From the NCBI GenBank assembly GCA_010015745.1, contig ML978174.1, positions 62,001 through 126,000 on the forward strand: a stretch of DNA of 64,000 nt. The letters are read 5' to 3'. The position numbers and the translations under genes are program-made. Positions 23,614 to 35,408 of this stretch are shown here, one piece after another. Origin of the DNA: Setomelanomma holmii. Its lineage: Eukaryota > Ascomycota > Dothideomycetes > Pleosporales > Phaeosphaeriaceae. Numbering within the stretch: the first letter of the stretch is position 1; every line of letters begins with the position of its first letter. Below the pieces are notes generated by a model. That model saw only the letters and a program-made list of their open reading frames with translations, was not told the origin of the DNA and did no database searches.

Positions 23614-25177
23614 ATGTCAACCGCATCAGAACGCATCCCAGCCGCCGTCCGACCCCCTAGTCAGCGAGCGCGCCAGAAAAACACTCGATATCGCAAGTCA
23701 ACCTCTAACAACCACAGTTCTTCACCTGACTCATATCCTCCAGGTCGAAAAACTCGTAAACGAACAATGCAGTCCCGCCGACCCTGTCTACGTTGTCCAA
23801 CTCGGCTCCGGAGCCCAACGCTGGTCCTACCCGCCCATCATGTCTGGCCTTAAAGATACCGCCAAGTCTCTTGGATTGTGGAACATGTTTCTCGCCAAGG
23901 GCCACTACAGCCAGGGCGCAGGTTTCACTAATCTGGAGTACGGGCTCATGTGCGAGCAGTTTGGGCGCAGTAGGACGGCGTCCGAGGCTACGAACAATGC
24001 TGCGCCGGATACGGGAAACATGGAGTTGTTGGCCAAGTACGGGAGTGAGATGCACAAGAGGAAGTGGCTGGAGCCGCTTTTGAGGCAGGAGATCAGGAGT
24101 TGCTATGTGAGTATGGTCGGGGTGGGTGGTGATGTGAGATTTGAGGCTGATATGGATGTGAACAGGTTACGACCGAGCCGACAAGCGCGTGTAGTGATGC
24201 GACCAATGTGCAATTGAGCATGAGGCGCGAGGGAGATGAGTATCTGTTGAATGGACAGGTATACATCGGCAACCATGGTTCCGAAGCTATCCATGCTAAT
24301 GTGGTACAGAAATGGTGGATTAGTGGCGCAGGCGATCCTAGATGCAAAGTCTACATTGTTCTGGGCAAGACGGACCCGAACCATCCAGACAAGTACAAGC
24401 GGCAGTCCATCCTCATTGTTCCGGCGGACACACCGGGCCTTGAGGTCAAGCGCATGCGGTCTGTGTATGGCTACGATGATGCGCCACACGGACACGCCCA
24501 TCTAATATTCAAAGATGTCCGAGTCCCAGCAGAAAATATTGTCCTTGGTGAAGGTCGCAGATTCGAGGTGATGCAGGGTCGCATGGGACCAGGACGTATT
24601 CACCACGCCATGCGATCAATCGGTGCCGTGAGTAACTTCGAAGCATGGAGGTACACATTTCATAGAGCTGACTTATTCCAAGGCCGAAGAAGCACTCCGA
24701 TGGCTCCTCACGCGTGCCAATGCCGAGCACAAAAAGCCTTTCGGCAAGCTGCTCTCCCAACAAGGCGTGATCCTCCAATGGATTGCAAAATCACGCATCG
24801 AAATCGACGCCGCGCGGCTCATCGTCTTGAACGCAGCCGCTGCAATCGACGCAGGGGATGCCAAATCCGCACTCGTCGAAATTGCGCAAGCCAAGATCCT
24901 CGTTCCGACTATGGCGCTTGAGGTCATTGATCGCGCTGTGCAAACGTTTGGTGCGCAGGACATTTGTCAAGATACACCGCTGGCACAGATGTGGGCGCAT
25001 GTTAGGACGGTCAGGATCGCGGATGGACCTGATGAAGCGCATTTGGAGCAGTTGGGCAAGAGGGAGAATCGGAGAGCGGGCGAGGCGGCTGCATTGTTAG
25101 AGAGGCAGATGGAGGAGACGGAGAGATTGTTCAAGAAATATGGCACAGAGGAAGTCGGGCCCATGTCGAGGCTGTAA
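23614..25177 (+). CDS. acyl-CoA dehydrogenase (ACAD10/11-like)
   Basis: A flavoprotein of fatty-acid or branched acyl-CoA oxidation. Core exons after the first are 23744-24106, 24166-24258, 24310-24627 and 24683-25177. Marks include LGLWNMFLAKGH, GFTNLEYGLMCE, APDTGNMELLAKYGSE, the TEPTSACSDATN FAD/substrate loop, KWWISGAGDPRCKVYIVLGK, VYGYDDAPHGHAHLIFKDVRVP, GPGRIHHAMRSIG and AKSRIEIDAARLIVLNAAAAID. The first exon is problematic: the good N-terminal segment (VSERARKTLDI) has no ATG in its frame, while ATG 23614 is one base out of phase. Dropping one C from the run at 23653-23657 would join them. The intron 23693-23743 appears to be GC-AG (GCAAGT donor) and restores KTLDI|VEKLVNEQ. The family is certain; the start is not. 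Confidence 0.85.
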
Positions 25178-25523
25178 GGATGTAGACTCAGATGTACTGG
25201 GAATTGAATTTGTGTTTTCAGTAGTTGTTTTTCTTCCTCGACTCAGTACCGAACGCTGATTCCAAGTCCTTGAAACTTGAAAGTCGAAGTCAGCACTATC
25301 TTCGACCGGCATGTGCAGCTCGCGATCACCATTGTTAGTAAAGCTAGTAAACACGTCCTGTTCAGCTTCTCCACCAGTGCTGATTAGGCGATCTTTCTTT
25401 GGCCCCACCAAGTCGAACTACATCCCAGCTGCTGACATCGGACCGTCAGCAAGACACAAAACATCCCACCTCAACGCACAAGCTCCAACATCCCACTTCT
25501 CCCTTCCGCAGATCCAACAACGA
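25178..25523. promoter_or_regulatory. tandem intergenic region
   Basis: About 350 bases between two plus-strand genes, holding the dehydrogenase 3' end and the esterase promoter. No other feature is seen. Confidence 0.35.
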
Positions 25524-26831
25524 TGGCAATCCTTCGTCGCGCAATCGTACTAACATCCCCCTGTCTGGTTTATATGAACCTTTCAAGCTAACCTTTCCCG
25601 TAGACTATCGCTTTACTGGCCCTAGCTTCGCCATGGGTGTACGATCGCTATCTAGGGTTCTCAAACATGTTTACAAACCGGCCTGGGAGCTTGGTTGAAA
25701 TTAACACGTTCAAGAGCTTGGATGTCAAGTTTACAGATACAATCAAGAATTGTGAGGATGTGGTTTTGGTGGAGGACAAGGGTGTAGCGCTGTTGAGTTG
25801 TGACCCTGGCAGGGATCGGTGGAACACTGTCATGGTAAGATGCACGACTTCCTCACTCAGAACACCAAACCGCGAGCGATACTCAAGATGAGACTTGAAC
25901 AGCATTACTGACGACGCTCCAGGGCACGTTCACAAAAGACGACGGACTAAACACAGGAAGCGGAATCTGGATATACGACTACTCAACCACCGACTCCCTC
26001 ACACGCATCACCCTCGCCAACTTCCCCTCTGCCCACGACTTCCACCCACTCGGCCTCGACCTCGACGAATCCACATCAACGCTCTACATCGTCAACCACG
26101 CGCGCTCAGGCCTAGCCATCGAGCTCTTCCACCTGGCCATCAACACAGCCACAGCAACGCACATCCGCACATTCACGCACCCCTTACTTCACGCTCCCAA
26201 CGCCGTGGAACCCCTAGGCAACGGCAAGCTGTACGTCACAAACGACCACCTCATCACCGCATCCACATCCCAGGTGCTGAGTAAACTCGAAACCTTCTCG
26301 GGCCTGCCGGGAGGGAGCGTAGTGTACATCGACCTCGCAGCGCCCGAGGAAAGCAAGACCGTGGCGCGCGTGCCCTTTGCAAACGGCGTTGTGAGATTGA
26401 ATACCTCGCATTTAGCTGTAGCGTCAAGTTCAAAAGCTGGCGTTTACATTTACGCTGTTCAACCAGACCACTCCCTGACTTTCGAGAAATTGATTCGTAC
26501 GCCGTCAAGCGTGGACAATCTCTCCGTCGACTCGGCTGGCACGCTGCTTATGGCCGGCCATCCATTTGCTCCCCAGCTCATGAAGGTGGCGGAGAAGCGC
26601 CCGGGATGTGTGGAAAACGGTAGTGCGGAGGAGAAAGAGGTGTGTGGATGCGATGCGCCGAGTTGGGCCAGCGAATGGAGTGAGAAAACGGGGTTGATGA
26701 CGCTTTTGGTCAGTAGTGGGGTGGGTGAGGAGGCGTTGTGTAGCTCGAGCACGGTGGTGCGCGATGTGGGTCGGGGAGTCGGGATTGTGGGTATGCTTTA
26801 TGGGCGGGGAATTGGGGTTTTCCGGGTGTAG
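25524..26831 (+). CDS. paraoxonase/arylesterase-like (six-bladed propeller) protein
   Basis: Paraoxonase-type enzymes hydrolyse lactones and aryl esters with bound calcium. Three exons, 25524-25547 (only 24 nt), 25604-25834 and 25923-26831, give 387 residues. The start MAILRRAITIALLALASPWVY forms a signal anchor. The NCEDVVLVEDKGVALLSCDPGRD block corresponds to the conserved E-D calcium site of the family. SAHDFHPLGLDLDESTSTLYIVNHARSG matches the histidine and N-H region, and HAPNAVEPLGNGKLYVTNDH the next calcium-binding asparagine. The last third, including Cys-rich ENGSAEEKEVCGCD, is less typical. The first intron (GTACTA ... GCTAAC ... GTAG) is well formed. The natural substrate is unknown. 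It lies 346 bases downstream of the acyl-CoA dehydrogenase, same direction. Confidence 0.8.
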
Positions 26832-27057
26832 ATGAAGTATGAGAGGGGTGCGGAGAGTGGATAGGCTGCCTGAGAAGCTTGGCATTGAGATTCGTATGCT
26901 GATGGAGTAGGCGTTCTAGGCGTGCTCCTGGTACCGTTGTAGTGTTCATTCGTGCGTCAAAACCTATACTGTAGCACCTTGGATACGAACGTCTCTTATC
27001 CATGGGCCATATTTGAGTGTCCAGTCCCCCAATGGCGCAGTCACGCCCAGAACCCCT

Positions 27058-29221
27058 TCAAAAAGGCTCCGTCTCCCAGAAATCCAGATTCGTAGAACTC
27101 ACCTGTCCCAAAAAGGTCTCGTCAAAACCAAACCCATAACTCCCGATAAGATCATACATGTTATACCCGTTCGCATTCGCACCGATATCCACCGTGCCAT
27201 TCTCTACTCCATTACTGTTACCCATCTGCATATACCCGTCCTGGAACCCTGTAGCAGGCACCGCTTTCGCCATACTCGCACTTCCTGGCGTATTCGCAAC
27301 ATCAAGCCGTTTAAGCAAGTCATTAATCCCGTGGACAATGTGTCTAGTGAGATGTTTCTCATTCAAATTTTCAGCGACTTTCGCCAGAAAACTCGCTGCC
27401 CTGCGCGAAAGGGACAGGACTTGCGCGACGTTGAAGTTCAGCCCTAGGCCGAGCGGCTCAGACGCCAGAGCTGGGGATTGTGCTTGCGCGATACTGCCCC
27501 AGGTCTTGGCCATTTTGAGCAGAAAAGTTGCGCAAAAGGCGACCATAGCATGGGTGAAGATGGGAACGGCGGGCATGGCGCAACGAAGATCTGGCTCTTC
27601 GAATATGAGCGTAAGTGTACTCGTCGCGGCGGAGATGGCGATGTTGGCGGCTTCACGCCGGTCGTAGGAGAGAGATTCCGAGGATGCGGCGTTGGGAGGA
27701 GGCAAGGCACGCAGCGCAAGCGAGTTGAGTTGCAGCCGTGCGAAATGGTAATATAGCACGACACCCTTGGAAGGGTAGGACCCAATCGCCGGGCTATCTG
27801 CCGATCTTGCTTGCCACGAAATTCTCCACTGCTCGATTGCAAAGTTGAAAAGCCGCAATTGATGGAAGTCGGTCTCGGTTAGAGGCTGCTCTGGATCACT
27901 GCCATACGTGTTGTAGGCTTCCGTAAGGATCTTGAACAAGGTAACTTGAGCACACAGCCTTATGTCGCCTGGCTTGGTGTTTGGACTCTCTAGAAACTGC
28001 TCAATGTTTCGGATGGCGACGTCTTCGTGGATGATTGGTGGCCGTCCGTACGCGATACTGCACTGATGCTCGCAGATGTACAGAGCATACCATAGCCGCA
28101 AATTGTCTCGCTGGTCTTCGTGGCCTCGCGTGAGCTTCTGGAACGATTGGTGAAGATTCATTTCCACAGCATTCCTGACAGCTAGACCGGACAATTTCCA
28201 GCTCAAATTCGACAGGTAGAAAGCAGCAAGCGCCTGTGCCCGAATGTCGTCGAGATTCTGTAGTCTGGCGAGACAGGCGTTGTATGTCAATGAGACAAAG
28301 ACGTTGTAGCATCTCTGCAAAGCTTCATCGCGACCAGGCGTATGCAGTGCCGCGATTGTGAGCACAGCCGCCGTTAGCAGCGATGAGTTTTGCCTGACAG
28401 AATCAAGCGACTCGTAGGGAAATAGCATTCCCGCCCAAAGATACAGCCGTATATCTTGCATATATCTCTTGAACAACTCTTCAGCTTCTGCAATTGAGAC
28501 CATACCTTGGGCAATAAAGTCATCTTCGTGCGACGCCGAATTTGGTTTCCATCGATTCGAATTCGACAGATTACGTATGCGGGTCAAATCGTAAAGACTT
28601 CTCATCGGCACTGTTGCCAGAGCGGAGTCTTCATGCGAATCCGGTTCGGCCGATGGGTCTCGTGTCATATCCATAGGAGGCGCAACGATTTGACCCATGG
28701 TCGAGTGCCCATTCTCTGTCACTACATTGACAGGAGTGAACGTCTCAGCGTGCTTCGACGATGCACTCGGCGACACTTCCGCAATCTGATCCAGACCGGG
28801 AAGTTTCGTATGTCTCAACAGCGTTTGAACCGCGGTGCGCAGTTGGCGCAATTCATTCGTAGCATTTGCTTTCCATCTAACACCAATCATCAGATACCAT
28901 CTTTCCTCAAAAAGCTTCACACTTACGCAGCATCCTCGTCCAAGAATCTCTGATTCATATTATACGGGACGCACTCAGTCCCGCTGCGCAAGCACTTTGC
29001 GCACTTGGATTCATTTTCCACTGGTTCGCATTTGATCTTATGTCTTTTACACTCTGCGCCTATTTGTTCATCAGCATACCGCTCCTTCACGAGGATAGAT
29101 ACCTACAAGCTCTTATCCGCGCTGGACGCGCCGGAGCAGGTCGCTTTCCATCCTCGTGATCTGCATCCGAACTACGGCGCTTCTGCGCTTGCGACATTTC
29201 CACGCCATTCTTGTCACCCAT
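27058..29221 (-). CDS. Zn2Cys6 fungal-specific transcription factor
   Basis: A binuclear zinc cluster DNA-binding regulator with a fungal-specific middle homology domain. Three exons, 29221-29107, 29059-28927 and 28876-27058, with introns of 47 and 50 nt encode 688 residues. Splicing exon 1 to 2 completes the cluster: C39-x2-C42-x6-C49-x8-C58-x2-C61-x6-C68, preceded by basic RPARIRA. A linker and heptad-like stretch (ELRQLRTAVQTLLR) follow. The middle domain starts about residue 180 (FKRYMQDIRLYLWAGMLFPYESLDSVRQNSSLLTAAVLTIAALH) and includes RLWYALYICEHQCSIAYGRPP. ATG 29221 has a stop codon upstream in frame. The target genes are unknown; nothing ties it to the neighbouring acyl-CoA dehydrogenase and esterase except closeness. 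Confidence 0.9.
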
Positions 29222-30159
29222 CAACGAAGTCAGCAAGATTCAGAGAGCGAGGCGTCGAGGAATCGGAGGTCATGTAGATGCCGCATTGAAAGATCTCGAA
29301 GGGGTGTGGGGATCGGGCTGTGGTCTAGTCGGACCCTGGACATGTCTCCGCACGCGCTTTCCTCAGCCTAAGCCAAGATGGAAGTCTAGCCACCCACCAC
29401 CGGAAGTCACAAGCCACGAAAAGTCAATACCATCGTATGAGCAGCCCACCGGTCCTGATTTTGCGTCGGAGGCCTGATGCACCGCCAGCATTGTGCATAT
29501 CGTGGTACCTTTGACTTTGGCCTCTACCAGACGAAGACGAGGCTGCAATCGAGCTGGCTCGCCTATACTTGCCATTTGGCTGCGTTTGACTTCACTCCGG
29601 CCTGGCTTCACGCTTGCATATCTGTTCAGATCTAGAAAATTGAACGACACGTGTTACCATTCTTGATTCGCAACATACAAAGGGGGTATTACCAGATGCT
29701 CTATCGCTCCCCTCCCCATCGCGCTTACCCAAAATTCAGCGCGAGTCTACAATCGCTCCATCGCCATGCAAATACATAGGAGAAATATCGCCAAGGGTCA
29801 ATGTCGTTCTTCAAGAACCATAAAGAATTGCTGCTCCAAAATGCCGCCTTCGCAAATCAAGGCCACCCTCCTTTCTCGTCAGGGCACATTTCGTCCCTCG
29901 AGTCCGGAAACATTGAATCTGAACTCGTGTCTCTGGACAGCCTTTTGTAGTGCGCAACATAGTCCTTAACAGGTGAGCCTGGCCGCGGAGGGATGAGAGG
30001 TGGCGGACCCATAGGCTTGGTAATTATGAGAGAGGTAAGTGTCGGCCAGCAGGGTCCGTTTTCTTCAAGGTAGTCTTCGCCTGATCGTCCATGTTAGCCC
30101 GGTATCATTAGGTTGCAAGTGTGCAGCAGGCGGAAGGCAAAGCGCAAAATCTACAACAT
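29222..30159. other. intergenic region, no gene seen
   Basis: About 0.9 kb between the transcription factor start and the 3' end of a coiled-coil gene. It should contain the factor's promoter. A 95-codon minus-strand frame at 29363-29650 lacks support. Confidence 0.35.
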
Positions 30160-31415
30160 CTACGCACTCGCCACGCCTAGTCCCTCGCATAGTCTCTTTC
30201 TCCACATCCCGCACACGTCTTCGAAGCCTTCGACAACGTTTGCGCATGCGCGTTTTGCTTCTCGCTCTTTGAGCCGCTTGTCCCAGTCTCCTCGTTCAAT
30301 GTACATTCGGCCCTCCTCGGTCTTTTCGTTCTCTCGCTTCCACTCATGTAGCTGCTCTTTGCTTGTACGCAGTCGGCGTGTCGCGTTTGTTGTGGTTTGC
30401 CGTGACATGTGTAACGTGTCGGAGACATTCGCGAGATGCTGTAGTAGCTCTCGAGTTGATAACGTGAGATGTGACAGCGATATGAGCGGTTGTGTGGAAG
30501 AGTGTGGGAGGAGCTCTAGTGTAGACTGAATGAGAGGAAGGAGTGTCTCTATATCTTCAGGATCGGGTATTATGGGTCGCGGACCTGAGAAAGATGCTGT
30601 GAGGGACGTGAGAGTCCGCGATTGGTGGGTCAAATGGGTCGTGAGAGCGTCGTGAGCTGTCTTCAGTCTAGTACACTGTGAGCATTATAGTGATCCAGCC
30701 TTTCTCCACAAACATACCTCGTGGCCCCGTTCTCGATAGCGATCTGGCTACCAAGATCCCTAAGCTGCTCTGTCACCCTCTTCACCACCTGATCTGATGC
30801 GCTTCCGTTCTCTTCCATCCCTCTCCGCGCCAAGCTCTCGATTGCGGCCATCCTCGATTCCAGCGCAGGCGTTATGCCGTCATTGTCAAAGTCGGTGTCT
30901 GACCCATAGTCCGATCCGTCATACAATGACCGCTGTCGGGCGTGTTTCCGTGCTCTCGAAGCCGCTTCTGGGCTCAGTGCTGAGGCTGCTGAAGGTGACG
31001 ACTGCATAGCGACGCCGCTGTCCCTAACACCATTGACGTTCACGGCGTTGTCGAGACCGGTTGAGCCATCGTGCTCAACTGCCATGCCAATATCTGGGAA
31101 GTAGTCTTCCGGTGCTTCCAGTTCACCTCCGAACTCGTCCCCTTCAGCTGCCTCCTCATCATCGCTCCAGATCTCGCCCAACTCGTCGGCCAAGTTGCCT
31201 AGGCCATTGCTGTCACCCCCGCCATCAAAGTGTTGTGCTGGACTTCCTTCTTCAAATCCATGTGAGGAGCGCGGCGTTACAGGTGAGTATCCAGAGGAGC
31301 GCCTGTTGAAAGACTGCCGTCTGGAGGGTGTGTTGTATGATATGTCGACGCTCGAGGGCTGTCGCCGATGTGAGGACGTCGGCCGATGCGTCGGGGTTTG
31401 CGGAGGAGATGACAT
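30160..31415 (-). CDS. conserved unknown, disordered and acidic N-terminus, helical C-terminus
   Basis: Two exons, 31415-30718 and 30667-30160, joined across a 50-nt intron (GTATGT ... ACTAG) give 401 residues. I start at ATG 31415 (MSSPPQTPTHRP) because the open frame upstream has no ATG. The first 70 residues are Ser/Pro/Arg-rich and look like a phosphorylated tail. LGNLADELGEIWSDDEE begins an acidic block around residues 75-130. Near residue 200 an arginine-rich, serine-containing site (RARKHARQRSLYDG) appears. The C-terminal half is strongly helical (ESRMAAIESLARRGMEEN; SKEQLHEWKRENEKTEEGRMYIERGDWDKRLKEREAKR), probably coiled coil, and ends with a short helical segment. I do not recognise the family. 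The exon join and codon-like composition make it a real gene. Confidence 0.72.
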
Positions 31416-32340
31416 GGCTGCTGTGTATGGAGAGGTATGCGTTTCTTGTTGAGTCAAGGTGAATTCAGGAGTGGATATGCAGGACACATTGGTGGTGCCG
31501 ACGATCGGGGGTTGCGGTGTGTAGTACTGAGCCAAAGGCCGCGCGCATATGTTTCCCAGCAGCTTTCACCCAGAAACACGCGTAGTCTGTCCCTGAAGAT
31601 ATCCAGCGCTTTGCAGTTCCCGCCAGCGATAGGTGACGGCGACGTGGCGGGGTACAGGCGCGTTGGCGGGTCAAGTCTCCGCAGCGTGAAATGTGATGCT
31701 GCACAGCTGCGGCTAGTCAACGGAAGCGATCCACATGCAGGGCTCAGGTCTGGCTGTGGCTTTCGGCCTATAGCAACGCAGAGCGAGTGGTGGTCACGTT
31801 AGGAACAAATATGCGGAATTGTCGTGTTTGCTTGTTTGTTGATAGAGCGATGTGTTGGCGCTTGGGAGGGTCCGAAGACAACTGATCACATCCTAGTCAT
31901 ATAATGCAGGTACCCTTGCCATGGTGATCACCATCATGGCGGTGAGGATTAATTCTCCGCAGCCTCAGAACCATCCTGATGTATTTCTGCAAAACTCGCC
32001 ATGAACGAAGCTAATTCCAGGGGTTCAAGCATCTACAAGAAATAAGCTGCAAAGTATTTCGACGTCCTGTACCGCCAATCCTCTGACATTTTACATGATA
32101 TATTGAGCCCAAGAACGCTGCCATGAAGCATATGGGTATCACTCAAATGGTCATCCTGAATGAGTCCATGTCCGCGCTGAAAACTCCCGAGACGCCTTGG
32201 TGGGGAGGCCTGATGCTTTTGCGTGTTCCTGTACAGAAGCAGAGAAGCCCGACTATACAGCCACCCATGAAACTATGATGTCCTAATACTCCTGCAATGC
32301 CCTTATGATGCTGCTGAACGAAGTGTAGGTACGTATGCGG
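31416..32340. other. intergenic region, no gene seen
   Basis: Between two minus-strand genes. It contains the promoter of the coiled-coil gene; the open frame reaching 31535 without ATG is taken as leader sequence. The rest shows no recognisable feature. Confidence 0.35.
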
Positions 32341-33051
32341 TTACTGCGTCGACTTGCTATGGTCGACGGCAGCGAGCTGCTTCTTCAGCTGCGTGAAGAA
32401 GTCCTGGCCGGAGGGCATGAGGTGCGACATGTTGCCTGGATGCTGTTAGCCTCGTGTCCGTTGGTTGTAGCTTTTTGAGACGTGTACCTCGAGAGCCCCA
32501 TGCGCCACTGCTCCTCTTCACGACCGAATCGCCTTGAACCTTGTGGTAAACTGCAGGCTGGTCTACAGTGCCATCGTCAGCTTGCATGTTCCAAATGCGC
32601 GTATTATGGTAGGATGATATACCCGCTGTGCTTTCAAAGTACTCTGTGATGTGTTAGCAAAGCCCGTCTGTAATGCAAGTGTGTCTCTTGTAGGATCGGA
32701 TGAATCCCGAGGAGAAGTAATTGGACGTGTCTGACGTACTCTTCTTCAAGAAGTCACGAACTTCGTTGGCGTTGAAGTCGCGCACAGGAACATGATGCTC
32801 TGCTGGGCCCGAAGCTTGTGCTCCCTGCGCTGAGCCTACAGCTTTGCCTTTGCCTCCCCAAGCATTGCCCGAAAGCGCCGATGCAGGCTGTGGCCGTCCG
32901 CCGTCCTTAGTGGGGATGTTCGTGCCGGAGCTGCTGCGGTCTTGAGTAGGACGGTTCCCCTGTCCTGGCCGCCGCAAGCTGTTCACTTCGTCAGCAAGTA
33001 TCTCGATTCTGCATCTGATTGTCCTTACCGGTTCTCGCCCGCGCCGCTCAT
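32341..33051 (-). CDS. small conserved unknown protein with four exons
   Basis: Splicing four exons, 33051-33029 (23 nt), 32978-32740, 32643-32488 and 32435-32341, gives 170 residues starting MSGAGENR. Each join preserves the frame: GENR|LRRPGQG, FLKK|KYFES and GSR|GNMSHLM. Introns are 50, 96 and 52 nt, with GTAAGG, GTACGT and GTACAC donors. The protein is hydrophilic: a Gly/Ser/Pro-rich first half, VRDFNANEVRDFLKK, then WNMQADDGTVDQPAVYHKVQGDSVVKRSSGAWGSR, and finally MPSGQDFFTQLKKQLAAVD. No membrane segment or signal peptide. It looks like a small scaffold or adaptor, but I do not recognise it. Coding status rests on splice consistency. Confidence 0.62.
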
Positions 33052-33579
33052 TGTCGCAAACGTGATGAGCTGATAGAGAGCGGAGCGGGGTGCGGTGGTG
33101 GAGATATAAAATGATGGAGCTCTCCAACCGCGCACGAAGGTGGAAGCCGCGTCCGTGCCTGCAGCCAATCGAAATGCTGACTGGGAGTAATATCATGGAC
33201 AGCACACCACTGCTAGCCTTTTTCAGCACAACGCGGGAGCCTTTTCACGAGCAATATGCCATGACTGGATAGGGAATTTTGGCATTGCTAATCGGCGCTA
33301 TGTGTTGTTCGCTCACGTGTAGTTGTCCGCCGGTGAACCTATCGATTACGAACTATCCCTGTCGCGGTCGATGCTACGCTGCGCTGATGCTACAGTACTC
33401 CTCATAGGCCTAGACAACCCTTTGTGATCACTAACTAGTCAGAGCGCCCAGGATGGGGAACTCGGAATTGTATCCATAGACCTATATTCAGCGCATTGGC
33501 ATAACTTTTGTCCAATCAGGTGCTGCTGTGAAGCGGTTGATGGAGGTTGTGAGACTCATGCCCTCACCATCTCCCAACA
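33052..33579. other. intergenic region
   Basis: About 530 bases between two minus-strand genes. No gene or repeat is recognised. Confidence 0.4.
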
Positions 33580-34813
33580 TCATGGCTTGATTGTGCCTGG
33601 CTCTTGACTCGAAGGGCGCTCCATCCGTCTCCAGAGCCCGAGAAATCCACCGCCGACTACCTGCTGACCGGCCTTGGGACGGCATACCATTGCCCACTTT
33701 TCTTCTGTCTGGGCTAAGGCCTCCGCCAGCTCACCATCTCGCGCTGCTTGACCTTCGATTGGGTCAACCTCTTCTTCACCACCAAGACTAGGCGACTCGC
33801 GCGCTTCGGCTTTCTTCAGGGTCGCCCTGGGTCGAACAGCACGAACGTCCCACTCGCGAATCGTACCTGCTCCCAGCTCAATGACCTGATCCAGCAGGTA
33901 GGGCATTTTTTGTTCGCGAATCGCTTCGACGCAGCCGGCAATCTGGGTTATACTGGGATTAAAGATAGCCAATATACCATTGACATGCAGCACTGGAGCA
34001 ACATTTGTCAGGTGACTCTCGGCATTGGGCAGGTCTAGGAAGACATGGGAGAGGAAAGGCTCTTCAGTCTTTCTTCGTGACTTCTGATCTGCAATCCAAT
34101 CCGACACGTCTCCCACATGAAAGTCGACATTGCGGGCGTAGATGCCGTCACGAAAGCCTGCTACAATCTTTCTTGCGTGCTTGGAGTGCTTGCTAGATAC
34201 GTCCAGCGTATGAACAATGGCACGACGATTGCTCTTCCATGATTCTGCAGCGTGCAGATCCAGGTCTGCCATAGCTTCGCCAAGATATACTGCATCCTCA
34301 GGTTCCTCCTCTTGCGCAATTGGTGGAGCCTTTGCCAGTGGCGGGTTCGCAGCATGTATTGCTCTTGAAAGATGCAAAGTAAGTGCGCCATGTCCTGTGC
34401 CTGCCTCGAGGATTTCCAAAGGTGGCTCAGTCCTCAGCGGATCAGATGGGGTGTCGACATGGATGTCTAGCAGAGACACAATCAAGTTCGTGTCGGAGGG
34501 GTAGATCTTCCTCTGTAAGCCAGCGGAAACGGACATGAATTGAAAGATGGTTACGCACAGGAGTCACGAGACGCGGAGTCAGGCGGACATACTCTGCTAA
34601 AGTCGACTCGTGGATACGGTACGAAGAGCCCTTCGATGAAGTGACTACCTGTCGAGGCTCTTTGCCGATCACATCGGCATGCTTGATGACACCTCTATGA
34701 CTATGCGTACTCTTGGGAGCCTGTAGCTTCACAAGTATACCGTCATGAGAAGCATCCTTCTTCTCGCGCAGAATCACGACATCATTCTCTTGCATGGTTA
34801 TTAGAAAAATCAT
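33580..34813 (-). CDS. tRNA (adenine-N1) methyltransferase, TRM61/GCD14 family
   Basis: Enzymes of this family methylate adenine 58 of tRNA with S-adenosylmethionine. Two exons, 34813-34559 and 34512-33580, split by a 46-nt intron, encode 395 residues (389 if the second ATG at 34795, MQENDVVIL, is used). The first exon carries the N-terminal small-barrel region, DVVILREKKDASHDGILVKL. The SAM site is LEILEAGTGHGALTLHLS; SHVFLDLPNAESHL matches motif IV, and GTIREWDVR is a motif typical of the family. A 40-residue acidic insert sits after the SAM loop. Whether it is the cytosolic Trm61 (with Trm6) or a mitochondrial-type relative is unclear. No clear presequence is visible. Confidence 0.78.
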
Positions 34814-35408
34814 TCGCTAGTGGTAGGACCTATTACCTTGGAAAGCACGACAAAGACGAGCTCTGCTTGTGAATGATCTTGCTATGTATGGCTGTACTGA
34901 GATGGGATGATACAGTCGTCTAGGCAAAATGTGGCGCATAGCTGAATGGTGTTTCGAAAGTGGTGCGGCAGAGCCATCCGAGAAGAGAAAGAACCACCGA
35001 GTACGAAGCTATCGCGTCAAGATCGTACACACTAACAAGGCAACATCACAGACCAGAGCCCCGGAAGATCATCGTGTCCATCGTTTAGTCGCAGAACCGA
35101 GGCATAGCCTTCATCTGATGCCTGTAGATGCCCGCGCGGTTGTGTGTTTGCTGTAGGAGTGATCTAGCGGACCCTGGTGATCCCTGCAGCAGGTGCGTCG
35201 ATCATTGCGTCCAAGACTCGGGGAAGCCAAGCGACGTGAATAACCACATTTCGGTGCCACACGTTCTTGCATGATCCTCACTCACACAACGAGATACCCG
35301 CAAAGCGCATTCTGGACCATGGATGCGACTCTGTGTCGTTCTGGTAGACGCTCGTCATCATAGTCACCTCTCTATGAACCCGCACCTGCTCTTGCGGAGC
35401 CCTTCATC
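34814..35408. promoter_or_regulatory. divergent promoter region (TRM61-like / DCR2-like)
   Basis: About 600 bases between divergent genes, so both promoters lie here. A short frame at 34929-35156 has no support. Confidence 0.4.

Noticed and set aside
25399..25698. 99-codon plus-strand frame over the paraoxonase-like start
   Set aside because: It overlaps the first exons, whose spliced frame gives the expected N-terminus of the family.
30113..30529. 138-codon plus-strand frame
   Set aside because: Lies antisense to the coiled-coil gene whose spliced frame is far better supported.
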